From assembly GCA_947305045.1 (NCBI GenBank), contig CAMZCW010000168.1, positions 1-5,412 on the forward strand: a DNA stretch of 5,412 nucleotides, read 5' to 3'. This document shows positions 1 to 5,412 of the stretch, piece after piece (the first letter of the stretch is position 1; every line of letters starts with the position of its first letter). Origin of the DNA: an uncultured Bacteroidales bacterium (GTDB lineage: Bacteria; Bacteroidota; Bacteroidia; Bacteroidales; UBA932). Both the position numbers and the translations under genes were made by a program. The notes under the pieces are model-generated. The model was not told the DNA's origin. It did not search any database and was given only the letters and a program-made list of their open reading frames with translations.

Positions 1-980
1 ACTTCATCGATTATGTCCGGATTTTCTGTGCCAGCGGGCACGGAGGAGCCGGCAGCGCCCATCTTCACCGGGCCAAATACGTACCCAAAGGAGGACCGGA
101 CGGCGGCGACGGCGGCCGGGGCGGACACATCATCCTCAAAGTGAACCCCCAGCTGTGGACCCTCATCCATCTGCGCTACCGCAAGGTGGTACGGGCAGAC
201 AATGGCGGCAACGGCGCCGAGGCCCTGAAACGCGGTAAAAACGGGACCGATATCATCCTGGAAGTACCTCAGGGAGTGGTAGTTAAAGATGCTGAAACCG
301 AAGAAGTCATTACCGAGCTGGTAGAAAAAGACCAGGAGTTTATCCTGTGCCGGGGCGGCAAGGGCGGCTGGGGAAACGACCACTTCAAGAGCGCAACCAA
401 CCAGACACCGCGTTACGCTCAGCCCGGCGAGGAAGGCCAGGAAGGCTGGTTCATCCTGGAACTCAAGGTTCTGGCCGACGTAGGCCTGGTGGGTTTTCCC
501 AATGCCGGAAAGAGCACCCTGCTGGCCGCCATCACATCGGCCAAACCCAAAATTGCCAACTATGCGTTTACCACGCTGGAACCCAACCTGGGGATTGTGC
601 GCTATTTTGACGACCGTTCCTTTGTGATGGCGGACATTCCCGGCATCATTGAGGGCGCGCACGAGGGCAAAGGCATCGGCATGCGCTTCCTGCGCCATAT
701 TGAACGCAATTCCGTGCTGCTGTTCATGGTGGCGGCAGACGAGCCGGATGTCACCAAAGGCTACAAGATTCTGCTCAAGGAACTGGAGGAATACAATCCG
801 GAACTACTGGTAAAAGACCGTGTGCTGGCCGTCACCAAGACCGACCTCATAGATGAGAAACAGCGGACCAGGATTGAAAAGAAACTGCCCGCAGACATTC
901 CCCACGTATTTATCTCGTCCGTGGCCCAGACCGGCCTGAACGAGCTGAAAGAAATGCTCTGGAAGGCCCTGAATCCATGA
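1..980 (+). CDS. obg: Obg/CgtA family GTPase, 5' end cut by window edge
   Basis: Essential P-loop GTPase that binds the large ribosomal subunit, helps its assembly and links growth to nucleotide status. The reading frame is open from the first base; the first full codon (Phe, position 3) begins FIDYVRIF, which lies only a few residues from the start in Obg proteins, so very little is missing. The GTG at 141 is internal, not the start. The glycine-rich Obg fold covers about the first 155 residues ([12 protein letters not shown] is visible near 90-125). The G domain follows: G1 GFPNAGKST at 492-518, switch I Thr in YAFTTLEPN near 561-585, G3 DIPG at 633-644, G4 TKTD at 834-845, G5 SSV at 915-923. 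About 326 residues are encoded here, and the protein ends right after the G domain, without the C-terminal extension of some Firmicutes or the acidic tail of proteobacterial forms. This matches Bacteroidota Obg as I know it. The stop overlaps the next start. Confidence 0.97.
   Translation, partial: FIDYVRIFCASGHGGAGSAHLHRAKYVPKGGPDGGDGGRGGHIILKVNPQLWTLIHLRYRKVVRADNGGNGAEALKRGKNGTDIILEVPQGVVVKDAETEEVITELVEKDQEFILCRGGKGGWGNDHFKSATNQTPRYAQPGEEGQEGWFILELKVLADVGLVGFPNAGKSTLLAAITSAKPKIANYAFTTLEPNLGIVRYFDDRSFVMADIPGIIEGAHEGKGIGMRFLRHIERNSVLLFMVAADEPDVTKGYKILLKELEEYNPELLVKDRVLAVTKTDLIDEKQRTRIEKKLPADIPHVFISSVAQTGLNELKEMLWKALNP
977..980 (+). other. ATGA stop/start overlap between obg and PAP2 gene
   Basis: The TGA stop of obg (978-980) lies inside the ATG start (977-979) of the phosphatase gene. 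This 4-base overlap favours translational coupling by re-initiation and indicates one transcript. A purine stretch GGAAGG at 961-966, ten bases before the ATG, is a possible weak ribosome-binding site, though Bacteroidota often do without one. Confidence 0.9.
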
Positions 981-1567
981 ACCTGGACCAGCTCATACAG
1001 TGGGATCAGCAGGCCACCCTGTGGCTCAACAACCTGGGGAACGCCACCTGGGACCCTTTCTGGCTCATGATGTCGGACACCAAGTTCTGGTATCCCGCTT
1101 ATGGGATTGTGATGGTATTCCTGCTCAAGGAGCTGGGGTGGAAAAAGGGACTGGCGGTGACCGTGTCCCTCATCCTCATGGTCGTGTTTATCGACCAGAG
1201 CTGCAACGCCTTCAAAGCGGGGTTTGAGCGGCTGCGCCCCTGCTACAATTCCTGGATGATCGCCCATGGCGTACGGCTCCCCTACGGCGTTACAGGCCAC
1301 CTGTTTGGCTTTTTCAGTGCCCATGCGGCCAATACCTTCGGCTTCGCCTGCACCTCTTACCTGGGCTTCCGTCTCAATAACCCGGGGCACAAGTACCGCA
1401 TCTATGGACTGGGCGTTTTTGTCTGGGCCATCCTGGTCTCAGGCAGCCGCATAATGATGGCCGCCCATTTTCTGGGCGATGTGCTGACGGGAACATGCTA
1501 CGGGATGGCGGTTGGCACAGCCATCGCCTGCCTGGCGCATTATCTGATTGTTAAAGCGAAGCTATAA
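977..1567 (+). CDS. PAP2-family integral membrane phosphatase
   Basis: A 196-residue type 2 phosphatidic acid phosphatase. The three-part PAP2 signature is present: motif 1 K80-X6-R87-P88; motif 2 S114-A115-H116, where the usual form is SGH (or SSH in many Bacteroidota, from memory); motif 3 S157-R158-X5-H164-X3-D168. H164 would be the phosphohistidine nucleophile, D168 its partner and H116 the acid. Hydrophobic segments lie near residues 40-51, 59-73, 107-130, 143-155 and 170-192, consistent with an inner-membrane enzyme with its active site at the outer face. Substrates in this family include undecaprenyl pyrophosphate, phosphatidylglycerophosphate and lipid A phosphates (LpxE/LpxF type); the sequence does not decide which, so no symbol is given. 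The neighbours murF and an LptF/G permease make an envelope lipid plausible, but they are on the opposite strand. It is co-transcribed with obg through the ATGA overlap, and its 3' end runs 17 bp into murF. Confidence 0.93.
   Translation: MNLDQLIQWDQQATLWLNNLGNATWDPFWLMMSDTKFWYPAYGIVMVFLLKELGWKKGLAVTVSLILMVVFIDQSCNAFKAGFERLRPCYNSWMIAHGVRLPYGVTGHLFGFFSAHAANTFGFACTSYLGFRLNNPGHKYRIYGLGVFVWAILVSGSRIMMAAHFLGDVLTGTCYGMAVGTAIACLAHYLIVKAKL
1551..1567. other. Convergent 3'-end overlap of PAP2 gene and murF
   Basis: The phosphatase gene ends with TAA at 1565-1567 (+) and murF ends with TAA at 1553-1551 (-), so the last codons of each are encoded on opposite strands of the same 17 bp. Both proteins end at family-appropriate places (MurF after its [11 protein letters not shown] segment), so neither stop looks like a frameshift artefact. 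There is no room for a conventional bidirectional terminator between the genes. Confidence 0.93.
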
Positions 1568-2816
1568 CCTTCTCCATTCGGGTGCTGCGGGAGCCTTTCA
1601 CCAGCACCACGCAGTCCTGCAACGGATGGTCCTGCAGCCAGGCTGCCAGCTCATCCGAGGTGGCAAAAGCCTGAATACCGGATCCGGCGGCGGCCCGGAT
1701 GAATTCTTCTCCTACCAGGTACGCCTCCGTACCTTGCAGGCGCGCCACCACCTTGCGGTGCTCTTCCTCTGACTCGGCGCCCAACTCACGCATGGCACCC
1801 AGGAGGGCCACTTTGTGACCTTCCACCAGGGCCAGGTTGTCCAGCGCCACAGCCATGGAAGACGGGTTGGCGTTGTAGGCATCGACAATAAGCGTATTCT
1901 TTTGTGTTTTAACCAGTTGTGAACGGTTATTGGAAGGAACGTATGAAGCAATGGCGGCCATGGCATCCTTGCGCGGAACGCCAAAGAACCAGCCCATTTT
2001 GAGGGCGGCCAGGATGTTGGCGGCATTGTATGCGCCCACCAGATGTGTTTCCAGCAGGCCGTCCGGGAATGCCATCCTGAGGAAAGGATGCGCAGGCGAT
2101 GAAGGGAGTACGCTCACCTCCTTCATGCCGTAGGCGATACAGGAGAGTTCCCGCTCCCAAAGCATTTCCTGCAGGACCGTGTCATCGCCGTTGGCGAAAA
2201 CAATACCGTCATGCGCTTTTAAATAATCGTACAGCAACCCTTTGGCGTGTTTGACGCCCTCATAGCTGCCAAAGCCTTCCAGGTGCGCTTTGCCCACATT
2301 GGTGATCAGGCCATGGGTGGGCTGGGAGACGGCCAGCAGCGGCTTCAGGTCCTCCGGATGGCTGGCGCCCATCTCAATGATGGCAATCTGGGCATCTTCT
2401 CCAATCTTGAGGACGCTCAGCGGAACGCCAATGTCGTTGTTCAGGTTGCCTTCCGTAGCCACCACGCGGTATTTGGCCGAGAGGACGCTGCGGATAAGCT
2501 CCTTGGTGGTGGTCTTCCCGTTGGTACCGGTAAGGCCGATTACCGGGATGGTCAGTTGCTGCCGATGGTAAGCGCCCAGTGCCTGCAGGGCGGCCAGGGT
2601 GTCCGGCACCTTGATAAGGCGCGGGTCATCGGCCGCTACCGTTTCATGCACAACAGCATAGCAGGCACCCTGTTCCAGGGCCTGCATCGCGAAGGCGTTG
2701 CCGTCGAAGTTTTCCCCTTTCAGGGCCACGAAAAGCTGGTTTTCCCGGATGGTGCGGGTATCTGTATTCACACCTGCGCTGTGCAGGAAGAGGTCATATA
2801 ATTTGCTGATTTCCAT
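1551..2816 (-). CDS. murF: UDP-N-acetylmuramoyl-tripeptide--D-alanyl-D-alanine ligase
   Basis: Last cytoplasmic Mur ligase: uses ATP to add D-Ala-D-Ala to the UDP-MurNAc-tripeptide, completing the peptidoglycan stem pentapeptide. With the ATG at 2816 the protein has 421 residues, somewhat shorter than E. coli MurF (about 450) but with all three domains. The N-terminal UDP-binding domain has NTDTR and LFVALKGENFDGN (17-40). The central ATPase domain has the P-loop GLTGTNGKTTT (94-104), EGNLNND (122-128), IEMGASHPEDL and THGLITNVGKAHLEGFGS, and K192 in KHAKG, which corresponds to the carbamylated lysine. The C-terminal domain has NNRSQ and DAYNANPSSM (312-321), then [11 protein letters not shown] near the end. 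Start choice: the ATG follows the dut stop by one base and has AGGGA six bases upstream; an in-frame TTG at 2837 would add seven unlikely residues and overlap dut. It appears to be the last gene of a run from tgt, and its tail overlaps the PAP2 gene. Confidence 0.97.
   Translation of the reverse strand: MEISKLYDLFLHSAGVNTDTRTIRENQLFVALKGENFDGNAFAMQALEQGACYAVVHETVAADDPRLIKVPDTLAALQALGAYHRQQLTIPVIGLTGTNGKTTTKELIRSVLSAKYRVVATEGNLNNDIGVPLSVLKIGEDAQIAIIEMGASHPEDLKPLLAVSQPTHGLITNVGKAHLEGFGSYEGVKHAKGLLYDYLKAHDGIVFANGDDTVLQEMLWERELSCIAYGMKEVSVLPSSPAHPFLRMAFPDGLLETHLVGAYNAANILAALKMGWFFGVPRKDAMAAIASYVPSNNRSQLVKTQKNTLIVDAYNANPSSMAVALDNLALVEGHKVALLGAMRELGAESEEEHRKVVARLQGTEAYLVGEEFIRAAAGSGIQAFATSDELAAWLQDHPLQDCVVLVKGSRSTRMEKVIASL
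1581..1608. repeat. 7-bp inverted repeat inside the 3' end of murF
   Basis: GGTGCTG (1581-1587) and CAGCACC (1602-1608) are perfect inverted copies separated by 14 bases, starting 14 bp after the PAP2 gene stop. A hairpin could form in the + strand transcript, but no run of T follows it and it lies in the conserved MurF KGSRST coding segment. I record it as a repeat only; a terminator role is unsupported. Confidence 0.3.
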
Positions 2817-2827
2817 ACTATTTCCCT
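2817..2827 (-). promoter_or_regulatory. Probable murF ribosome-binding site
   Basis: Read on the - strand, AGGGA (2827-2823) lies six bases before the murF ATG at 2816, inside the last codons of dut. It supports ATG 2816 over the upstream TTG at 2837. It is the clearest Shine-Dalgarno-like match among the starts in the window; the dut and permease starts have none. Confidence 0.5.
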
Positions 2828-3249
2828 GTGCTTCCAAACCCGCCGGCTCCGCGCTGGGTTTCGTTTAAAACTTCTACCTGCTCCCATTCTACCTGCTCGT
2901 GGCGGGCAATGACCATCTGGGCGATGCGTTCCCCCGGCACAATCTCGAAGGGTTCCTGGCTCAGGTTCACCAGAATGACGCACACCTCTCCACGGTAGTC
3001 CGCATCCACCGTACCCGGCGTATTGAGGACGGTGACGCCATGCTTGATGGCCAGGCCGCTGCGGGGACGCACCTGCGCCTCATAGCCTTTGGGCAAGGCG
3101 ATAAACAAGCCTGTAGGGATCAGCGTACGCTGTAGCGGCTGCAGCACCACGGGCTCTTTCAAGTTGGCTTTCAGGTCCATGCCCGCACTCTGCTCCGTAG
3201 CGTATGCCGGACAGGGATAGGGCGAACGATTGACAATTTGTACCTTCAT
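2818..3249 (-). CDS. dut: Deoxyuridine 5'-triphosphate nucleotidohydrolase (dUTPase)
   Basis: Hydrolyses dUTP to dUMP and pyrophosphate, keeping uracil out of DNA and supplying dUMP for thymidylate synthesis; cytoplasmic, normally a homotrimer with active sites shared between subunits. The 143 residues match the usual trimeric bacterial length, and all five motifs are present in order: motif 1 AGMDLKA (22-28); motif 2 [12 protein letters not shown] (61-72); motif 3 [13 protein letters not shown] (76-88) with catalytic Asp D82 and the uracil-discriminating tyrosine Y85; motif 4 GERIAQM (106-112); motif 5 [10 protein letters not shown] (133-142), the flexible phosphate-binding tail. No residue I would call essential is missing. 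The ATG at 3249 shares a base with the stop of the upstream permease gene (TAATG), and its TAG stop is one base from the murF ATG, so it sits firmly inside the operon with no promoter space of its own. Confidence 0.98.
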   Translation of the reverse strand: MKVQIVNRSPYPCPAYATEQSAGMDLKANLKEPVVLQPLQRTLIPTGLFIALPKGYEAQVRPRSGLAIKHGVTVLNTPGTVDADYRGEVCVILVNLSQEPFEIVPGERIAQMVIARHEQVEWEQVEVLNETQRGAGGFGSTGK

Positions 3250-3251
3250 TA
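3247..3251 (-). other. TAATG stop/start junction between permease gene and dut
   Basis: On the - strand the permease stop TAA (3251-3249) and the dut start ATG (3249-3247) share one A. No Shine-Dalgarno-like sequence precedes it, so dut translation probably depends on ribosomes finishing the permease gene or on leaderless-like Bacteroidota initiation (inference). Confidence 0.9.
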
Positions 3252-4349
3252 TTTGGGGGCTTTGAGATACACGACTATGGCGATGACGGTATAGAGATAG
3301 TTAGGCAGCCAGCTGGCAATATGGGCCGGCAAGGTATCCGTAATCACAAACATTTTGCTGAACTGCATGAAAAGGATGTAGGAGAAGGCCAGCGCCGTAC
3401 CTACAGCCAGGTTCACGCCCATGCCTCCGCGTTTTTTCTTGGTACATAGCGCCACGCCGATGATGGTAAGGATGAACACGGAAAAAGGCATCGCATACCG
3501 GTTGTGCTTTTCCATCTGGGCGTCCGACACCGAGGCGTCGCCACGGTAAAGTTGTATCTGGATCAGCCGGTTCAGTTCCCGCTGGTTCAGTTTTTCAATG
3601 GTGAAACGGTTGATGAAGAAATCGTCCCGGGTAAGGCTGATCACCGTATCCAGCTGCCGTCCGGAACGGATATGGTCCCCCATGCCTTCGTCGTAGTCAC
3701 GGATGAACCAGTTCCGCAGTTTCCATACGCCCGTAACGGTGTCATACTGGGCGCTTTCCGCCGTTAATTTGGATGTAAGATGCCCGGTAGAAAGGTCTTC
3801 CAGGGTGAAATTATACGCCGTATTGTTATACGCGCTGAAGCTCTCAATATACACAAAATGGTTGTCCTCCAGTTTGTAGTGCATGTTGTGCCCCTGTTTC
3901 ACCTGATTTTTCATATAGGTGTTGTACTTCATCTCAAAATCCACCCGTACAACGTTGGCATGCGGAATAATCCACATACTCATGAAAAGGGAAAAACAGG
4001 CGATGATAGCGGCCGATACCAGATAGGGCACCATCAGGCGGTGATAACTGATACCGCTGGAGAGGATAGCCACCACTTCCGAGTCCTGGGTCATCTTGGA
4101 CGTGAAGAAAATCACCGTCAGGAACACGAACATCGGCGAGTACTGGTTCACGAAATACGGGATAAAATTGAGGTAATAGTCAAAGACGATTTCCCGGAGC
4201 GGAGCTTCCCTGCGCACAAAGTCTTCAATTTTTTCACTGACATCGAAGATGACGATAATCAGTGACAGGAAGGCAATGGACAGAAAGAACGTTACCAGGA
4301 ACTTCCGGATAATGTACCAGTCCAGTTTTTGAAGCCCTTGGATTCTCAT
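3249..4349 (-). CDS. LptF/LptG family permease (LPS export ABC transporter subunit)
   Basis: Inner-membrane subunit of the YjgP/YjgQ family. With the LptB ATPase, these proteins pull lipopolysaccharide from the inner membrane and pass it to the LptC/LptA bridge towards the outer membrane. The 366 residues match E. coli LptF and LptG (about 360). The layout is typical: transmembrane helices near 16-35, 60-83 and 104-128, a periplasmic beta-jellyroll from about 130 to 280, then three more helices near 285-303, 312-331 and 344-363. Family-like features are the N-terminal [12 protein letters not shown] segment, the stretch [18 protein letters not shown] (84-101), which resembles the cytoplasmic coupling helix, and the [18 protein letters not shown] segment before a basic loop KKKRGG. 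I cannot tell LptF from LptG by eye, so no symbol is given; Bacteroidota genomes usually carry two such paralogues. It is coupled to tgt by ATGA and to dut by TAATG. Confidence 0.93.
   Translation of the reverse strand: MRIQGLQKLDWYIIRKFLVTFFLSIAFLSLIIVIFDVSEKIEDFVRREAPLREIVFDYYLNFIPYFVNQYSPMFVFLTVIFFTSKMTQDSEVVAILSSGISYHRLMVPYLVSAAIIACFSLFMSMWIIPHANVVRVDFEMKYNTYMKNQVKQGHNMHYKLEDNHFVYIESFSAYNNTAYNFTLEDLSTGHLTSKLTAESAQYDTVTGVWKLRNWFIRDYDEGMGDHIRSGRQLDTVISLTRDDFFINRFTIEKLNQRELNRLIQIQLYRGDASVSDAQMEKHNRYAMPFSVFILTIIGVALCTKKKRGGMGVNLAVGTALAFSYILFMQFSKMFVITDTLPAHIASWLPNYLYTVIAIVVYLKAPK
4346..4349 (-). other. ATGA stop/start overlap between tgt and permease gene
   Basis: On the - strand the permease ATG (4349-4347) overlaps the tgt TGA stop (4348-4346). 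The overlap indicates co-transcription and probable translational coupling; no Shine-Dalgarno-like sequence is seen upstream. Confidence 0.9.
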
Positions 4350-5412
4350 AGGCGCTGCATCAGTTTAGGCACCGTGGCATTTTTCCAGGCAAGGAAATCT
4401 CCCCGGACGATGTGCTCGCGGGCCACGCGCACCAAATCCAAATAGAATGCCAGGTTGTGCTCGGTAGCCACCATGGCGGCAAACATTTCTTTGGCGATGA
4501 ACAGGTGGTGGATATAGGCCCGGGTATAATAGCTGTCCACGAAAGAGGTTCCCAGCGGGTCCAGCGGGGTAAAATCCTCCGTCCACCTGGCGTTGCGCAT
4601 GTTCATGATGCCGTTCCAGGTGAACAGCATGCCGTTACGGCCGTTGCGGGTGGGCATGACGCAGTCAAACATGTCTACCCCGCAGGCGATGCCTTCCAGG
4701 ATGTTGGCGGGCGTTCCTACGCCCATCAGGTAGCGGGGCTTGTCCTGCGGGAGCAGCGGGCAGGTCACTTCCAGCATCTCGTACATCTTTTCCGTAGGCT
4801 CCCCTACCGCCAGGCCACCCACGGCATACCCGCCGCGGTTGGCGTTGTCCAGTTTGAGGGCGTGCTCCACTGCCTGCCGGCGGAGTTCCGGATACACGCA
4901 GCCCTGGATGATGGGGAACATCACCTGCTGATAGCCGTACAGTGGCTCGGTCTCGTCAAAATGACGCGCAAAGCGCTCCAGCCAGCCCTGTGTGAGCTTG
5001 AGGGATTTGGCGGCATAGCGCTCGTCGGCATCGCCGGGACAGCATTCGTCCAGGGCCATGATGATATCGGCCCCGATGATGCGCTGGGTGTCCACGTTGT
5101 TCTCCGGGGTAAAAGTGTGGCGGGAACCGTCGATGTGCGAGGCGAACCGGCACCCTTCTTCGGTGAGTTTGCGGATGGGGGCCAGGGAAAAGACCTGGAA
5201 GCCGCCGCTGTCCGTGAGGATGGGCCGGTCCCAATGCTCGAACTTGTGCAGGCCGCCGGCCTTGCGGAGCGTGTCCAGGCCGGGACGGAGATAGAGGTGG
5301 TAGGTGTTGCCGAGGATGATCTCGGCCCGGATGTCCTCCTCCAGGTCCTTGTGATAGACACCCTTGACGGAGCCGACGGTGCCCACCGGCATGAAGATGG
5401 GGGTGCGGATCT
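4346..5412 (-). CDS. tgt: tRNA-guanine transglycosylase, 5' end outside window
   Basis: Exchanges guanine 34 of GUN-anticodon tRNAs (Tyr, His, Asn, Asp) for preQ1, the committed step of queuosine formation. The frame is open to the window end, where IRTPIFMPVGTVGSVKG is encoded; the methionine at 5392 is therefore internal and about 20-25 residues are missing. Catalytic residues are present: general-base Asp in LTDSGGFQ (5210-5212), substrate-binding Asp in ALDEC (5048-5050), and the nucleophile Asp in MFDCVMPTR (4664-4666). The Cys of ALDEC (5042-5044) and the Val of GLAVGE (4805-4807) are the residues typical of preQ1-using bacterial enzymes; eukaryotic queuine enzymes carry Val and Gly there. 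Oddity: the CxCxxC zinc motif after PLDP is absent, replaced by Gly, Ser and Asp in LGTSFVDS (4532-4555), although the zinc-ligand His of ATEHN (4457-4459) is kept with the normal spacing. The surrounding frame is intact. First gene of the - strand run seen here. Confidence 0.97.
   Translation of the reverse strand, partial: IRTPIFMPVGTVGSVKGVYHKDLEEDIRAEIILGNTYHLYLRPGLDTLRKAGGLHKFEHWDRPILTDSGGFQVFSLAPIRKLTEEGCRFASHIDGSRHTFTPENNVDTQRIIGADIIMALDECCPGDADERYAAKSLKLTQGWLERFARHFDETEPLYGYQQVMFPIIQGCVYPELRRQAVEHALKLDNANRGGYAVGGLAVGEPTEKMYEMLEVTCPLLPQDKPRYLMGVGTPANILEGIACGVDMFDCVMPTRNGRNGMLFTWNGIMNMRNARWTEDFTPLDPLGTSFVDSYYTRAYIHHLFIAKEMFAAMVATEHNLAFYLDLVRVAREHIVRGDFLAWKNATVPKLMQRL

Noticed and set aside
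141..143. GTG as the start of obg
   Set aside because: The same frame continues to the left edge and encodes the conserved glycine-rich Obg N-terminus, so the real start lies just outside the window.
761..1390. Open frame of 209 codons on the - strand across the obg/PAP2 junction
   Set aside because: It is antisense to two well-supported genes, its translation shows no recognisable domain, and it is rich in His, Pro and Gly in the way of GC-driven shadow frames.
1581..1608. Inverted repeat as a Rho-independent terminator for the obg-PAP2 transcript
   Set aside because: The stem is only 7 bp with a 14-base loop and has no following T run; the bases are constrained by the conserved MurF KGSRST codons, so the symmetry may be chance.
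2247..2801. Open frame of 184 codons on the + strand, antisense to murF
   Set aside because: Lies wholly within the conserved N-terminal and ATPase domains of MurF; its translation has no family signature and is explained by the codon bias of murF.
2817..2837. Upstream TTG start for murF at 2837
   Set aside because: It would add seven residues that are out-of-frame dut tail sequence. The ATG at 2816 gives the normal MurF N-terminus, sits one base after the dut stop and has AGGGA at good spacing.
3780..4265. Open frame of 161 codons on the + strand, antisense to the LptF/G permease
   Set aside because: Rich in His, Val and Ile as expected for the complement of a membrane-protein gene; no motif and no ribosome-binding site.
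5390..5392. ATG at 5392 as the start of tgt
   Set aside because: The frame is open beyond it and encodes IRTPIF, the conserved segment just before MPVGT in Tgt; this methionine is internal.

Overview
This 5.4 kb window is ordinary core-genome DNA, almost certainly from a member of the Bacteroidota. I infer this from three things: the Obg GTPase is the short form that stops right after its G domain; the tgt–LptF/G permease pair is familiar from that phylum; and clear Shine-Dalgarno sequences are mostly absent. The DNA is moderately GC-rich, which would fit a group such as Alistipes or a relative, but the sequence alone does not fix the genus. I see no mobile elements, RNA genes, CRISPR arrays or signs of recent transfer.

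Layout: two converging gene blocks fill the window with essentially no intergenic DNA. From the left, on the + strand, come the 3' part of obg (cut by the window edge by only a few codons) and a PAP2-family membrane phosphatase joined to it by an ATGA stop/start overlap. From the right, on the - strand, comes a four-gene run: tgt (its 5' end is outside the window), an LptF/LptG-type LPS export permease (ATGA overlap), dut (TAATG overlap) and murF (1-base gap). The two blocks meet tail to tail and overlap by 17 bp at positions 1551-1567. No promoter or convincing terminator is visible; the promoters of both operons must lie outside the window.

Function: the - strand run looks like a housekeeping operon mixing tRNA modification (Tgt, queuosine pathway), outer-membrane LPS transport (LptF/G), nucleotide-pool hygiene (dUTPase) and peptidoglycan precursor synthesis (MurF). 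The + strand block pairs a ribosome-assembly GTPase with a lipid-phosphate phosphatase. Three of the six genes therefore act at the cell envelope.

No new biological system is evident. The most interesting observation is that Tgt lacks all three cysteines of the usual zinc site (Gly, Ser and Asp stand in their places) while the histidine ligand and the catalytic residues remain. The 17-bp convergent overlap without a terminator is a second, smaller point.
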